A stretch of 64,000 nucleotides of DNA from Pseudomonas reidholzensis (GTDB taxonomy: Bacteria > Pseudomonadota > Gammaproteobacteria > Pseudomonadales > Pseudomonadaceae), in NCBI RefSeq assembly GCF_900536025.1, contig NZ_UNOZ01000022.1, positions 62,001 to 126,000 of the forward strand. Reading direction: 5' to 3'. Below are positions 47,517-57,300 of this stretch, piece after piece; positions within the stretch are counted from its first letter, which is position 1, and every line of letters starts with the position of its first letter. A model generated the notes under the pieces. The model was not told where the DNA came from. It saw only the letters and a program-made list of their open reading frames with translations, and did not search any database. A program made the translations under genes and the position numbers.

Positions 47517-48901
47517 ACCCGCCTCGACTGCGCCGCCTGCAAGGCCTTGCACAAGCCGTCGAGGTCACCGCGACGCAGGCCGGGCGGGCCGTCGTGCAGC
47601 CGCGGCGGGCTGGCGACCTCAGCGTCCCAGACGCCCAGCTGCGCCAACAGCGCGGCAGACTTGATCGGCGCGATCTGGCCAAGGGTCACCATCGGCGCGC
47701 CGAGGCTACGCCGATGCGTGCGGCCAGCCAGCGCGCCGACCGCCGTGTGAGGGTCGACGATGATGCCGGCGTCGTCGCGCAGCCTGAGGACTTCGCGGCG
47801 CACTTCGGACTCATCCACCGCGTAGGAGTCGAACAGCACCCGCGCCTGAAGCCATTGCGCATTGCCGATGCTCAATTCACCACACGCCTCGAAATGCTCC
47901 ATCAACGCAGCGACACTGCTGCCACTGCGCCCGTACAGCTCCCAGATGAAGCGCTCGAGGTTCGAATAGAGGGAAAAATCCATGGCCGGCGATGACGTGC
48001 GCTGACTCGCGTGCGGGGTGTAGCGATTGCGGTGGATGAAGCGGTGCAGGGCATCGTTGCTGTTGGTCGAAACGATCACCTGGTTGATCGGCAGGCCCAT
48101 TTTCTGCGCGATGAAGCCCGCATAGATTTCAGCGAAACTCGCTGCCGGAACGCTGAACCCGACCGGCCGGGTGCCGCCGCCCAACTGCAGGGCGGCATGG
48201 AAGTAGAAGACAATCTGGGCAAGCACCCCGACCCAGTTGGTGGAGTTGAAACAGACCGGTATCAAGCCGTCCAGCGGCCAGGCGCGAAACAGCCGGGCGA
48301 CCAGGGTCTGGCAATCATCGAAACTGCCGTCGACGGGCAGCAGCTGGACGCTGGCAGGGTCTGCCGCCTGCAGCACGGCCAGGCGGTCTGCCGGGATCTC
48401 ATTGCGCGGGTAGAGTATCGCCAGGCGCACATTCGGCCTGGACGCAAACGCCTCGATGGCGGCAATCCCGGTATCGCCATTGGTCGCCCCGACCACCAGC
48501 GCCTCGCCACCGCACGCTTCGAGAAAGTGGCTGACCAGCCGCGCCTGGAGCTGGGCGGCGAAGTCCTTCGAGGTGCGCGTGGGGCCATGGAACAACTGCA
48601 GGATCCACTCGTTATGGCCAATCTGCTGCAACGGCGTAATCGCCCGATGCGTGAAGCCCTTGTAGCTGTCGCTGAGCAGCGCGCGCAGGCGCTGGTCATC
48701 GATGGCATCGCCCACGAAAGGCGCGATCACCCGCCAGACCAACTCATCGAACGGCAACCACGACCAGCTGGCAATTTCCTCCGGGCTGATCACCGGCAAG
48801 TGCGCCGGCACATACAGGCCGCCATCAGCGGCAGGCCCCGACAGCACGACCTCACGGAAGTGCGCCCGTACATCACCGTTGCGGGTGCTCACATAGTGCA
48901 T
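47513..48901 (-). CDS. Divergent threonine synthase-like PLP enzyme
   Basis: This 462-residue fold-type II PLP enzyme is colinear with bacterial ThrC: MHYVSTRNGD, LSGPAADGGLYVP, ELVWRVIAPFVGD and the PLP-lysine segment LFHGPTRTSKDFAAQL near residue 105. Ordinary ThrC has HGPTLAFKDFALQ, so the residues around the lysine are changed. GATNGDTGIAAIEAF and FSVPAASFAEIYAGF follow. It looks like an accessory paralogue rather than the housekeeping enzyme. It may act on homoserine derivatives as part of amino acid degradation, but its reaction is unproven. Confidence 0.82.
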   Translation of the reverse strand: MHYVSTRNGDVRAHFREVVLSGPAADGGLYVPAHLPVISPEEIASWSWLPFDELVWRVIAPFVGDAIDDQRLRALLSDSYKGFTHRAITPLQQIGHNEWILQLFHGPTRTSKDFAAQLQARLVSHFLEACGGEALVVGATNGDTGIAAIEAFASRPNVRLAILYPRNEIPADRLAVLQAADPASVQLLPVDGSFDDCQTLVARLFRAWPLDGLIPVCFNSTNWVGVLAQIVFYFHAALQLGGGTRPVGFSVPAASFAEIYAGFIAQKMGLPINQVIVSTNSNDALHRFIHRNRYTPHASQRTSSPAMDFSLYSNLERFIWELYGRSGSSVAALMEHFEACGELSIGNAQWLQARVLFDSYAVDESEVRREVLRLRDDAGIIVDPHTAVGALAGRTHRRSLGAPMVTLGQIAPIKSAALLAQLGVWDAEVASPPRLHDGPPGLRRGDLDGLCKALQAAQSRRV

Positions 48902-48919
48902 GGGATCTCCAGGACAGGG

Positions 48920-49810
48920 TTACGCCGGCCGGTGCGCTTGTGCCACCAGCCAGGATGAAAACAGCGCAGCATCGGGCGGCAGTGGGCGCCCTTGCTCGCG
49001 GACCAGGTAAAACGACTCGCTCGCTTCGATGCGCTGGCTGAAGGGTGCGACCAGCTGGCCGTCCCTGAGCAGGTCCTCGACCACCGAGGAGCGGGCCAAG
49101 GCCACGCCCTGCCCCAGCTCGGCCATGCGGATGGTGGAAATCATCGTGTCGAACTGCAGCCCTCGCGAGTAATCGACATCGTCCGCGCCAACCCGCTTGA
49201 GCCAGTACCCCCAGCCCTCTTCATAGCCCAGCACGTGCAGCAGCGGGTGGTGCCTGAGGTCGCCCGGCTGGCGAATCGGTGAGCGGGCCATCAGCGCCGG
49301 CGAACAGACCGGCACCAGCACATCCCAGGTCAGCCGCTGGGCATGCAGGCCCGGCCACTCACCATTGCCCCAGCGCACCTCGAGGTCGTCCTCGCCATCC
49401 GGCGCCTTGACCCACAGGTTGCTGATGTAGCGGATATCGATGTGCGGGTATTCACGGCTGAAGTCGAGCAGCCGCGGCGCAAGCCAGTACTGCAGGAACG
49501 ACAGGCTGCCACGGACCTTCACCGGCCGGCGCTTGTGCTGACCGAAAATCTCGTTGGTGCCCACAGCCAGGCGGCTGATCGCATCCTGCACCACCGGCAG
49601 GTATGACTGCCCCTCTTCGGTCAGGTCCAGCCCCCTGGGCAGGCGCTTGAACAAGGCCACGCCCAGGTGGCTCTCCAGTTGCCGGATCTGCTGGCTCACT
49701 GCACCTTGGGTGAGGTGCAGCTCCTCAGCCGCGTGGGTGAAGTTCAAGGCGCGTGCCGATACTTCGAACGAGCGCAGCCAGTTGAGCGGCGGCAGGGATT
49801 TTTGTCTCAT
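48920..49810 (-). CDS. LysR-family transcriptional regulator (GcvA-like)
   Basis: This 296-residue protein has the helix-turn-helix LNWLRSFEVSARALNFTHAAEELHLTQGAVSQQIRQLE in outline at residues 9-46 and a substrate-binding effector domain (VRGSLSFLQYWLAPRL, LEVRWGNGEWPG, AELGQGVALARSSVVEDLL). PPLNWLRSFEV is typical of the GcvA/AmpR-like subgroup. It lies between the permease and the threonine-synthase-like gene on the same strand, an uncommon arrangement for LysR genes, which usually diverge from their targets. Confidence 0.9.
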   Translation of the reverse strand: MRQKSLPPLNWLRSFEVSARALNFTHAAEELHLTQGAVSQQIRQLESHLGVALFKRLPRGLDLTEEGQSYLPVVQDAISRLAVGTNEIFGQHKRRPVKVRGSLSFLQYWLAPRLLDFSREYPHIDIRYISNLWVKAPDGEDDLEVRWGNGEWPGLHAQRLTWDVLVPVCSPALMARSPIRQPGDLRHHPLLHVLGYEEGWGYWLKRVGADDVDYSRGLQFDTMISTIRMAELGQGVALARSSVVEDLLRDGQLVAPFSQRIEASESFYLVREQGRPLPPDAALFSSWLVAQAHRPA

Positions 49811-49859
49811 CGACACGACCTCGTTGGCAGTTGAATCCCTGCATCATGAACCGCAATGC

Positions 49860-51299
49860 TCAGGTCGCGCCAACGCTCGGCTCTGCCGGTGCCATGGCCG
49901 CAAGGCGTTGCGCGCGTTTGCTGCGGGTCACCCAGTAGACGAAGTAGCACCAGCCAATGAACGGGATGCCGAAGTACAGCGCCACACGTTGTTCAGGGTC
50001 GAAGGCGATGCCGACACACGCCAGCGCACAGCAGGCGATCGCGCCCAGCGGCACCCAGGGATAACCGCGCACCCGGAAGTGCAGGTCTTCGACGCGCCCG
50101 CCATTGGCCACGTAGTGGCGGCGGAAGGCGATCTGGCTGGCGGCGATGCTCATCCACACCACCACCACCGCCAGGCCCGAAATCGACACCAGGGCCAGGT
50201 ACACCGTGTCCGGCGCCAGTACGCTGCTCAGCAGCGACGCCGCGGCCCCCGCCATGCTCAGGATGATCGCGTTGACCGGCGTGCCGCGTGACGACAGGCG
50301 GGCGAAGCGCTTGGGCATGTGGCCCTGGTCACTGAGGGTCCAGAGCATGCGCGAGGCCGCGTACAGGCCGGAGTTGGCCGCCGACACCAGCGCGGTGAGG
50401 ATGACGAAGTTCATGATGTCGGCCGAGTACGGGATGCCGATCATGTCGAACACCATCACGAAGGGGCTGTCGACCAGGCCTGCCTGCTCACGCGGCAGCA
50501 AGGTGGCGAGGACGATGATGGTGCCGACGAAGAACAGCGCCAGGCGCACCACCGTGGTACGGATGGCCTTGGGTACGCTGACCTGCGGATCTTTCGCTTC
50601 GCCCGCGGCGATGCCGATCAGCTCGGTGCCGGAGAACGCGAACGACACCGCCAGCAGCGTCATCGCGATCGGCAGCAGGCCGGTGGGGAACAAACCCTCA
50701 CGGGTGAAGTTGGACAGCCCGATACCTTGCACATGCTGGACCTGGAACAACCCAAAGATCGCACCGGCGCCGATGGCGATGAAGACAATCACCGTGAGCA
50801 CCTTGATCAGCGACAACCAGAATTCGGTTTCCGCGAACAGGCGCACCGACACCACATTGCTGATCAGCACGGTACCGGCGAACAGCGCGCTCCAGATCCA
50901 CACCGGTGTCTCGGGAAACCAGCGGACCATCAGAATGCCTGCGGCGGTAAACTCCGAGCCGATGGCCACGGTCCACGTCAGCCAATACAGCCAGGCCACC
51001 GTGTACCCCGTGCCCGGCCCCAGGTAGCGGGTCGCATAGCTGCTGAACGAGCCGGTTTCCGGCATTTGCACCGCCAGCTCACCCAGGCACACCATCACCA
51101 GGTAGACCATCACCGCGCCGACCATGTAGGCGATCACCGCACCCAGCGGGCCGGCCTGGTTGACCGTGTAGCCCGAGGTCAGAAACAGCCCCGTGCCGAT
51201 CACCCCGCCCAGCGCCAGCATGACGATGTGGCGCGTGTGCATCTCTTTCTTGTAGCCGGCCGGTTGGCCCGACGCTGTGCTTGATTGTTCGGTGGACAT
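49860..51299 (-). CDS. Amino acid permease (APC superfamily, AAT/LysP-CycA type)
   Basis: This 479-residue protein has about 12 membrane segments and the hallmarks [20 protein letters not shown] near residue 29, [20 protein letters not shown] near 76 and [18 protein letters not shown] near 220. It closely resembles the permease at 418-1851 along its whole length, so the two are recent paralogues. Next to homoserine dehydrogenase, threonine-synthase-like and trans-sulfuration-type genes it may import homoserine, threonine or a methionine-related amino acid. The ATG at 51299 (MSTEQSS) is chosen. Confidence 0.9.
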   Translation of the reverse strand: MSTEQSSTASGQPAGYKKEMHTRHIVMLALGGVIGTGLFLTSGYTVNQAGPLGAVIAYMVGAVMVYLVMVCLGELAVQMPETGSFSSYATRYLGPGTGYTVAWLYWLTWTVAIGSEFTAAGILMVRWFPETPVWIWSALFAGTVLISNVVSVRLFAETEFWLSLIKVLTVIVFIAIGAGAIFGLFQVQHVQGIGLSNFTREGLFPTGLLPIAMTLLAVSFAFSGTELIGIAAGEAKDPQVSVPKAIRTTVVRLALFFVGTIIVLATLLPREQAGLVDSPFVMVFDMIGIPYSADIMNFVILTALVSAANSGLYAASRMLWTLSDQGHMPKRFARLSSRGTPVNAIILSMAGAAASLLSSVLAPDTVYLALVSISGLAVVVVWMSIAASQIAFRRHYVANGGRVEDLHFRVRGYPWVPLGAIACCALACVGIAFDPEQRVALYFGIPFIGWCYFVYWVTRSKRAQRLAAMAPAEPSVGAT

Positions 51300-51435
51300 G
51301 ATCGAGTTCTCATGAAGTGGCTGGCACTCGACCGGCAAGCGACCCTGGGGCCGGTCCTGTCGATGTGTCAGCGGCTGTTATTGTTATGGCTTTCATGAAT
51401 CTTGGAGGGCCCGCCCTGGCGGCGCGCCCGCTCCC

Positions 51436-52701
51436 TCAGGTGGACACTTCAGCGTGCCGCCCACAGGTGTCGCTGCCCTGCCCCTGCAAGCGCTGGGCAT
51501 GCACCGCCGCGAACGCCTGGCGAAGGTCTGCCAGCAGGTCGGCGGTGTCCTCGATGCCGACGGACACCCGCACCAGGCCTTCGGAAATGCCCAGCGCCTG
51601 ACGTTCTTCCAGGGTGTTTTCCACATGGCTGGTGGTCCGTGCCGGCCCGTAGATGGTTTCCACCGCGCCGAGGTTGCCTGCGCGGTGGGCATAGCGCAGC
51701 TTGGGCAGCAACTTGACCACCGTGTCCATGCCGCCCACCAGCACGAAACTGACGATCGCGCCGAAGCCGCGCATCTGCGCCCGGGCGATTGCATGCCCCG
51801 GGTGCTGCGGCAAGCCGGGATAGTTGACGGACTCCACCAGCGGCTCGCTGCACAGGTACTCGGCCAAGGCCTGGGCGCTGGCCTGCTGCTGGCGCAAGCG
51901 CAGCGCCAGGGTCTTCACCCCACGAATGATCAGGTACGCTGAAAACGGGTCCAGCGAGGCGCCGTTGATTTCCCGGTAGTGACGCACCTGCGCCATCAAG
52001 GTTTCAGCGCCGCAGGCGACCCCCCCGAGCGCATCGCCATGGCCCGAGAGGAACTTGGTGGCGCTGTGCACCACCACATCGACGCCCAGCAGCAGCGGGT
52101 TCTGGTTCAGCGGCGTGGCAAAGGTGTTATCGGCAATGACCAATGCGCCCACGCGTTTTGCCGCGTCCACCAAGCGGCGGATATCGAGGATTTTCAACGT
52201 TGGATTGCTTGGCGTTTCCAGGTAGACGACATCACACCCCCGAGCGATTTCGCGCTCGATTTCCTCGGTATCGAGCGTGTCGCACAGCGTCACCTCGACG
52301 CCCTGGCGGGGCAGAAACTCTTCGAAGATCTTGTTGGTCCCGCCGTAGCTGTCCCGGGTCGATACCACGCGTTTGCCCTGGCACAGGAAGGTATGCAGGA
52401 CGCCGCTGATGGCCGCCATACCCGTGCTGAACGCCACGGCCGACTCGGCGTGCTCCAGTGCGCACAGTTTGTCTTCGAGGACGGCAACGGTCGGGTTGCT
52501 CATGCGGCTGTAGATGAAGCCAGGCTGCTTGCCCAGCGCGATGTCGTACCAGGCGTCGATATCCTGGTAGCCGTAGGCGGCACTGGCGATGATCGGGGTT
52601 TGGGTGGCGTTGTAGGGGTGCTCGACCTGCTCCCCCTCCCACACCACCCGTGTGCCCATGCCGGGCTGCACAGTGTCAGTGGCCTTTGCTTGGTTGTTCA
52701 T
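51436..52701 (-). CDS. Cys/Met-metabolism PLP enzyme (cystathionine gamma-synthase/lyase family)
   Basis: This 421-residue fold-type I enzyme has GFIYSRMSNPTVAVLEDKLCALE near residue 56, AVAFSTGMAAI near 86, DSYGGTNKIFEEFLP near 111, LETPSNPTLKI near 150, ADNTFATPLNQNPL near 180 and the PLP lysine in VVHSATKFLSGHGD near 205. The cysteine of methionine gamma-lyases (the residue after YG) is glycine here, which argues against that activity. Cystathionine gamma-synthase/lyase or an O-acyl-homoserine sulfhydrylase-type reaction is likelier. The start at 52701 (MNNQAKATD) is preferred over 52716. Confidence 0.88.
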   Translation of the reverse strand: MNNQAKATDTVQPGMGTRVVWEGEQVEHPYNATQTPIIASAAYGYQDIDAWYDIALGKQPGFIYSRMSNPTVAVLEDKLCALEHAESAVAFSTGMAAISGVLHTFLCQGKRVVSTRDSYGGTNKIFEEFLPRQGVEVTLCDTLDTEEIEREIARGCDVVYLETPSNPTLKILDIRRLVDAAKRVGALVIADNTFATPLNQNPLLLGVDVVVHSATKFLSGHGDALGGVACGAETLMAQVRHYREINGASLDPFSAYLIIRGVKTLALRLRQQQASAQALAEYLCSEPLVESVNYPGLPQHPGHAIARAQMRGFGAIVSFVLVGGMDTVVKLLPKLRYAHRAGNLGAVETIYGPARTTSHVENTLEERQALGISEGLVRVSVGIEDTADLLADLRQAFAAVHAQRLQGQGSDTCGRHAEVST

Positions 52702-52917
52702 GAAGTGGTCTCGCATCGATGAAACACGGCGGTGTTTCGGCTGGGAATGCGAGGACTATAAGGCGCAGAGGTGCGCGTGAAAAACGATGCAATGCCACCC
52801 TAAGGGGAGGGTTTTTTAATGGCAGGGTGAGGCGGTTGGGGGCGGCGCCTAGTGCCGAAGATGTCTGATACGACAGCTCGTCAGATTCAGCTATCAAAAC
52901 CTGTGTTGCTGCGCCAA

Positions 52918-52934
52918 ATGGCATAGTATGCCAA
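52918..52934. promoter_or_regulatory. parD operator/promoter palindrome
   Basis: GGCATA-G-TATGCC (52920-52932) with partly matching flanks overlaps a TAGTAT -10-like hexamer about 45 bases before parD. This is the usual layout for autorepression of a toxin-antitoxin operon by the ParD-ParE complex. Confidence 0.6.
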
Positions 52935-52973
52935 AGGTTGAAAGATCCTGTTTGTCCAGAGCCGGAGCTAACT

Positions 52974-53264
52974 ATGGCAACGCGAAACGTTGTGCTAACA
53001 CCTCACCAGGAACAGGTTATCCAAGACCTCGTTCAGTCCGGCCGTTATCAGAATGCCAGCGAAGTGATGCGAGAGGGTTTGCGCCTATTGGAGCAACGCG
53101 TCGCTGAAGACCTTGCCAAAATCGAGGCCCTGCGTCAGGCAACTTCGATCGGCATCATGGACCTTGAGCACGGGCGCTTTACTCAATTGAACGAAGGGGA
53201 TCTGGAGCACTATCTCGAAGCGTTGAGCCTGGAGGCCACCCTCCCAGCCCGCGATAAACACTGA
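52974..53264 (+). CDS. parD: ParD-type antitoxin
   Basis: This 96-residue protein has an N-terminal ribbon-helix-helix DNA-binding domain (RNVVLTPHQEQVIQDLVQSGRYQNASEVMREGLRLLEQR in outline, residues 4-41), the ParD/CC2985-family pattern. A charged C-terminal tail follows that would wrap the toxin. GGAGCTAACT precedes the ATG. The toxin gene starts 2 bases after its stop, so both are made from one transcript, and the antitoxin should repress through the upstream palindrome. Confidence 0.92.
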   Translation: MATRNVVLTPHQEQVIQDLVQSGRYQNASEVMREGLRLLEQRVAEDLAKIEALRQATSIGIMDLEHGRFTQLNEGDLEHYLEALSLEATLPARDKH

Positions 53265-53266
53265 GC

Positions 53267-53626
53267 ATGGCGCAGTATCGGATCTCCAACGCGGCGCGAG
53301 CCGATATTGTCGACATCCTCAGGCTCTCCCAGACACAGTTCGGCGAACAGGCACGCCAGCGCTATCAGGCGCTGATCCTTACCGCACTCCAAGCGACTGC
53401 AGACACGCCTTATCGCATTGGCAGCCGCAACCGCGATGAGCTTTTACCAGGCCTGCGTAGCTACCACCTGATCGGTTCACGCCAGCAGGCGAGAAGCCCT
53501 CATGGGACCGTCAAAAGCCCACGCCATACTGTGTTCTATCGCGTGCTAAACGACGAGGTGATCGAGGTCGTCAGACTCCTTCATGACGCCATGGAAGTGC
53601 AATTGCACCTGCCTGACGACGGGTGA
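53267..53626 (+). CDS. parE: ParE/RelE-superfamily toxin
   Basis: This 119-residue basic protein has the ParE pattern: YRISNAARADIVDILRLSQTQFGEQARQRYQALI at the N-terminus, LRSYHLIGSRQQ in the middle and HTVFYRVLNDEVIEVVRLLHDAMEVQLHL at the end. It is slightly longer than typical ParE (about 95-100), with the extra residues at a loop RQQARSPHGTVKSPRH. ParE toxins usually poison DNA gyrase. It is directly downstream of parD. Confidence 0.9.
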   Translation: MAQYRISNAARADIVDILRLSQTQFGEQARQRYQALILTALQATADTPYRIGSRNRDELLPGLRSYHLIGSRQQARSPHGTVKSPRHTVFYRVLNDEVIEVVRLLHDAMEVQLHLPDDG

Positions 53627-53852
53627 GTGACTTGCTCTGCGATTCAGAACCGCGCAGGTAGATGCTCATCTCGTGAGCTACGGGGCGAATCCTGACCTCA
53701 AAATGCGCGGACCTTCAAACGAATGGTTCGAGACCCGACTTCACGCGTGCGGCCGGGCGGTCGCGTTTGTGGCAGATGGGTAGCCGGCGCGTATTGTCGC
53801 GGGTCCATTCGCGAATCAAAGCCGCTGCCCCGGTCGCCCCCTACCTTTTCGC

Positions 53853-56018
53853 TCACGCGGCTGCGGCCCGCTCACTTTCAGCACTGACTTCGAACTGCCC
53901 CACCAGCTTTTGCAGCTTGCCGGCATCCACCTTCACCCTCTGCGCACTGCTCTGCAGCACCACGGCGGTCTGGCGCATCTCGCTGGACGACTGATTGACC
54001 TGCTCGATGGTCTTGCCATATTCGACGCTGCGCTGGTTGAGCTGCTGAATGATGGCGAACATGCTCTCCACCGCCTGGTGCAACTGCACGTTCTCGGACG
54101 AGGCATCCTCGGCCAGGCGCAGGCTGTTGTCGACGTCCTGCACGCCCTCCTGCATGAAGCTCACGGCCTGCTGGGTGTCGCCCTGCAGGCGCTCGACCAT
54201 CTGGCGAATGTCATCGGCGGCGCGCGAGGTGCGTGCGGCCAGGCTGCGGACCTCGTCAGCCACCACGGCGAAGCCGCGGCCATGCTCGCCGGCACGGGCG
54301 GCCTCGATGGCGGCGTTGAGCGCCAGCAGGTTGGTCTGGTTGGTGATGTCGCTGATCAGGCCGGTGATGTTGCCGATCTCGGTCATGCGGCTGTCGAGCC
54401 GCTGCACGCTGGACGAGGAGCGCGCCACCACATCGCGGATCGACTGGGTGCCCGCCTGCACCGACAGGTACTGCTCGCGGGCGCGGCTGACCACTTCGTC
54501 CATGGCTTGCTTCATCTGCTCGGCACTCACCGAGGCCTGCTGCAGCTCGCCCAGCTGTTCCTCCATGATGATCATCATCTGGTGCACGGCGTCGGCCACA
54601 TCCGTAGAGGTGACGCTGGCATCCTGACTGCGCCCGAGCATCATCTGGTTGGTGGCACCGACCGTGCGGCTGGCCTTGACCACCTGCCCGACCACCGCGT
54701 CCAGGCGGTCGATGAAGCTGTTGATCCAACGCGCCATGTCGCCGCTCTCGTCGTTGGCCGATGCGTTGGTGTCCAGCCGCCGGCGCAGGTTGCCCTCGCC
54801 TTCGGCGATGGTCCGCAGCACGTCGCTCATACCGTTCAGGCGGGCGGCCAGGCGCCGCGGGCCGAACACGCTGAACAGCAGCGTGGCAGCCAGCATGCTC
54901 AGCGCCTGGAGGGCGTCGTTCAGGCCTTGCGACAGGCCGGCGTAATGCTGCACCAGGTAGTTGCAGCCAAACAGGCCGACCAGGGTCGCCACATAGAGCT
55001 TCATCAGCCCATGGCTGAGCGAGCGACGGCGATACACCTCCTCCAGGTCGGCCTCGCACATCATCCCCCAGCGGTCGGGCGAACCTGGCAGCTGAAAGGT
55101 CACGCCCTTGCCCACCACCGGCACATGGCGGTAGTCGGAGTAGCCCGGATAGGTGACGAACAGATTGGCGCCATGGCGGATGGTTTCGCGCACGCCCGGG
55201 TGCAGCTCGCGGGTCGACGGGTCGGTGAAGCGCAGCTCCAGCTCGGTGTGACGCTGGACCTGCACGGTGCTCCAGGGCGTGTGCACGCCGCTCTTGAGGT
55301 TTTCGCCATGGGTGAAGGTGCCGTCTTCGAAGCGCGAGCGCGACAAGGCCGTACCGGGCTGGATGGCCGGGTCGAAGCGCGACTCCGCCATGAACAGGTA
55401 GTTGTCGCCGGACTCGGCGTAGATGTGCCCGGCCTCGCGCTGGATCAGGTCGCCCAGCACATCGTTGGGCACCCGGCCGCAGAGGCAGCCGAGGACTTTG
55501 CCGTCGACCTTGAGGGGCTGGTAGAACATCAGCGTGACTTCATCGTGGAAACGCGACGACGACGGGCCGATGCGCAGCGTCAGCGGGTCGATGTAGGGGC
55601 CGTGCAGGAATGGCGCCTTGAGGCCTTGCGCCAGGGCTGCCATGTGCTCGATACGGGGTGTGCCGCGCTGGGGCCAAGTCGAGGTGAGGACGTTGCCGCT
55701 GGCGTCGACGACGAACAATTCGGAAAAATCTTCGGCCTGGACCAGTGTGTTGCGCAATAGCGCGCTGTCGAGGTCGGCGAACCCGGGCGCCAGTTGCTCG
55801 GCCAACTCGGCCAGGTGCTCCCAGTGTTCGCGGGCCCAGTTGTGCAGCAACTGCACGCGGGTGTGGGCAATGGCTTCGAAGGTCTGCTCGATCACGGGGT
55901 AGCTGGAGCGGTTCAGGCGACAGGCCCAGCCCATGCGCAATTTACCGGTTTTGCCCAACCAGGGCAGCCAGCCCTTCTCGCTCGAAGACAGCGCCATGGA
56001 ACTACTGGAAAGCGACAT
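53853..56018 (-). CDS. Methyl-accepting chemotaxis protein with N-terminal sensor domain and paired membrane helices
   Basis: This 721-residue chemoreceptor begins with a sensor-like region (about 30-330) containing [16 protein letters not shown], a Cache/PAS-like pattern. Two hydrophobic segments follow ([16 protein letters not shown] and [17 protein letters not shown], about 345-395), then a HAMP-like linker and the signalling domain with the hairpin tip [41 protein letters not shown] in outline. No membrane helix is visible before the sensor region, so the sensor may be cytoplasmic or anchored unusually. The start is uncertain among ATGs at 56018, 56030 and 56048. The ligand is unknown. 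Confidence 0.9.
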   Translation of the reverse strand: MSLSSSSMALSSSEKGWLPWLGKTGKLRMGWACRLNRSSYPVIEQTFEAIAHTRVQLLHNWAREHWEHLAELAEQLAPGFADLDSALLRNTLVQAEDFSELFVVDASGNVLTSTWPQRGTPRIEHMAALAQGLKAPFLHGPYIDPLTLRIGPSSSRFHDEVTLMFYQPLKVDGKVLGCLCGRVPNDVLGDLIQREAGHIYAESGDNYLFMAESRFDPAIQPGTALSRSRFEDGTFTHGENLKSGVHTPWSTVQVQRHTELELRFTDPSTRELHPGVRETIRHGANLFVTYPGYSDYRHVPVVGKGVTFQLPGSPDRWGMMCEADLEEVYRRRSLSHGLMKLYVATLVGLFGCNYLVQHYAGLSQGLNDALQALSMLAATLLFSVFGPRRLAARLNGMSDVLRTIAEGEGNLRRRLDTNASANDESGDMARWINSFIDRLDAVVGQVVKASRTVGATNQMMLGRSQDASVTSTDVADAVHQMMIIMEEQLGELQQASVSAEQMKQAMDEVVSRAREQYLSVQAGTQSIRDVVARSSSSVQRLDSRMTEIGNITGLISDITNQTNLLALNAAIEAARAGEHGRGFAVVADEVRSLAARTSRAADDIRQMVERLQGDTQQAVSFMQEGVQDVDNSLRLAEDASSENVQLHQAVESMFAIIQQLNQRSVEYGKTIEQVNQSSSEMRQTAVVLQSSAQRVKVDAGKLQKLVGQFEVSAESERAAAA

Positions 56019-56513
56019 TATGTTCACCATACGCGACACGAATGGCAAAATGATGGCAAGTTTCAGGCCAACTGCTTAGCAAGCATATCATCGGGTTTTT
56101 TCGCGACTAGAAGCCCCGCACTGGTGCATCTGCGATGTCGATGAAGCCAATTCGCATCATCAGAGGGCAGCGAGAGAGGTCTTGATGTCGCGGCAGGATG
56201 CGTGCGCCGAAAACGGCCATGGCTGCCTGAACAGCGTGCCCAGCGGTGAAGGTGAGTCGCGACGTGGCTGGCTTGATGCACGGCAGCGTCACCGCTAAAT
56301 AGCGCGATCTGCGATAAGGCAATCCTTGCCCCTAAAGGACTATAGGTCTACGGTGGACCATAATTCCACAATGATCGAGCATTCCCGTTGGTTGAGGCAA
56401 GCGGAGATTGCTGCGCCACGTCATCGCATGTCGAAAGCAACGCCTACCCATCGGCTCATACGCTCGCGCCTCTGCAAACGCGTGCTCGGGCTCAGCAATT
56501 CTCGGAGCGAAAG
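56019..56513. other. Intergenic region with half of a degenerate repeat
   Basis: This 495-base stretch between the divergent chemoreceptor and binding-protein genes has no convincing gene. A segment at about 56111-56177 resembles 57301-57367 downstream of the binding-protein gene (shared AATTCGCAT, GGGCA and CGAGAGA blocks). An AGGACTATAGGTCTAC stretch at 56336-56351 resembles AGGACTTAGGCCTAC at 57416-57430. It may be promoter or leftover duplicated DNA. Confidence 0.5.
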
Positions 56514-57299
56514 ATGAAAATAAAAAAGGTTTCCGGTCTGCTCTGCTACTCAGTAATCGCACTCTTGCTGTCATCCGCCACGCATGCGGCAGAAAGCCTG
56601 CGGATAGGTATCGAAGCTGCCTATCCCCCCTTCGCGTCAAAGACCAGTACGGGGGAAATAGTCGGCTTTGACTACGACATTGGCAATGCGCTGTGCGCGA
56701 AGATGCAGGTCAAATGCTTGTGGGTGGAGCAGGAGTTCGATGGACTCATCCCCGCGCTGAGGGTGAGGAAGGTCGATGCCATCATCTCTTCCCTCACCAT
56801 CAGTGAAGAGCGTAAAAAATCCGTCGACTTCACCCATCGCTACTACCAAGCGGCCGGCCGGCTGGTAATGCGTGAAGGGGCCGATCTCGGTACCCATTTC
56901 TCAGGCCTGGCAGGCAAGCGTCTCGGCGTACAGCGAGCCGGGACCCATGATCGCTTCGCTACAGAAGTGTTGGCGCCGGTAGGCGCCCAAGTGGTTCGCT
57001 ACACGTCGTTGAACGAGGCGTATCTGGACCTGATCGCCGGCCGCCTGGCAGCGGTGCAGGGCGATGATGTAGCCCTGCAAATGGGTTTCCTGGACACTTC
57101 CAACGGCAAAGGCTATGCCTTCGCAGGTGAACCGCTGCGGGATCCGAAATACTTCGGTGAGGGCATGGGCATAGCCGTGCGCAAAGGCGACAAGGCGCTC
57201 GCGGACCGCTTTAACGAGGCCCTGGCAACCCTTCGCGAAAACGGGAAGTACAAGGAAATCCAGGACCAGTACTTCGATTTCGATATCTACGGCGACTAA
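56514..57299 (+). CDS. Periplasmic amino acid-type solute-binding protein (SBP family 3)
   Basis: This 261-residue secreted protein has a signal peptide (LLCYSVIALLLSSATHAAE, cleaved near residue 26). The family 3 pattern follows: LRIGIEAAYPPFASKTSTGEIVGFDYDIGNALC in outline, SLTISEERKKSVDFTHRYY, and AGKRLGVQRAGTHDRFA. It resembles binding proteins for lysine, arginine and ornithine. No ABC permease or ATPase gene lies beside it, so it either serves a transporter elsewhere or works as a ligand-binding signal protein, perhaps for the adjacent chemoreceptor (inference). GGAG precedes the ATG by about 7 bases. Confidence 0.9.
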   Translation: MKIKKVSGLLCYSVIALLLSSATHAAESLRIGIEAAYPPFASKTSTGEIVGFDYDIGNALCAKMQVKCLWVEQEFDGLIPALRVRKVDAIISSLTISEERKKSVDFTHRYYQAAGRLVMREGADLGTHFSGLAGKRLGVQRAGTHDRFATEVLAPVGAQVVRYTSLNEAYLDLIAGRLAAVQGDDVALQMGFLDTSNGKGYAFAGEPLRDPKYFGEGMGIAVRKGDKALADRFNEALATLRENGKYKEIQDQYFDFDIYGD

Positions 57300-57300
57300 G

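Noticed and set aside
51436..52701. Methionine gamma-lyase
   Set aside because: The active-site cysteine typical of methionine gamma-lyases is replaced by glycine in DSYGGTN.
56107..56322. Small minus-strand open frame between chemoreceptor and binding protein
   Set aside because: No ribosome site and no recognisable family; part of it is the degenerate repeat seen again at 57301-57367.
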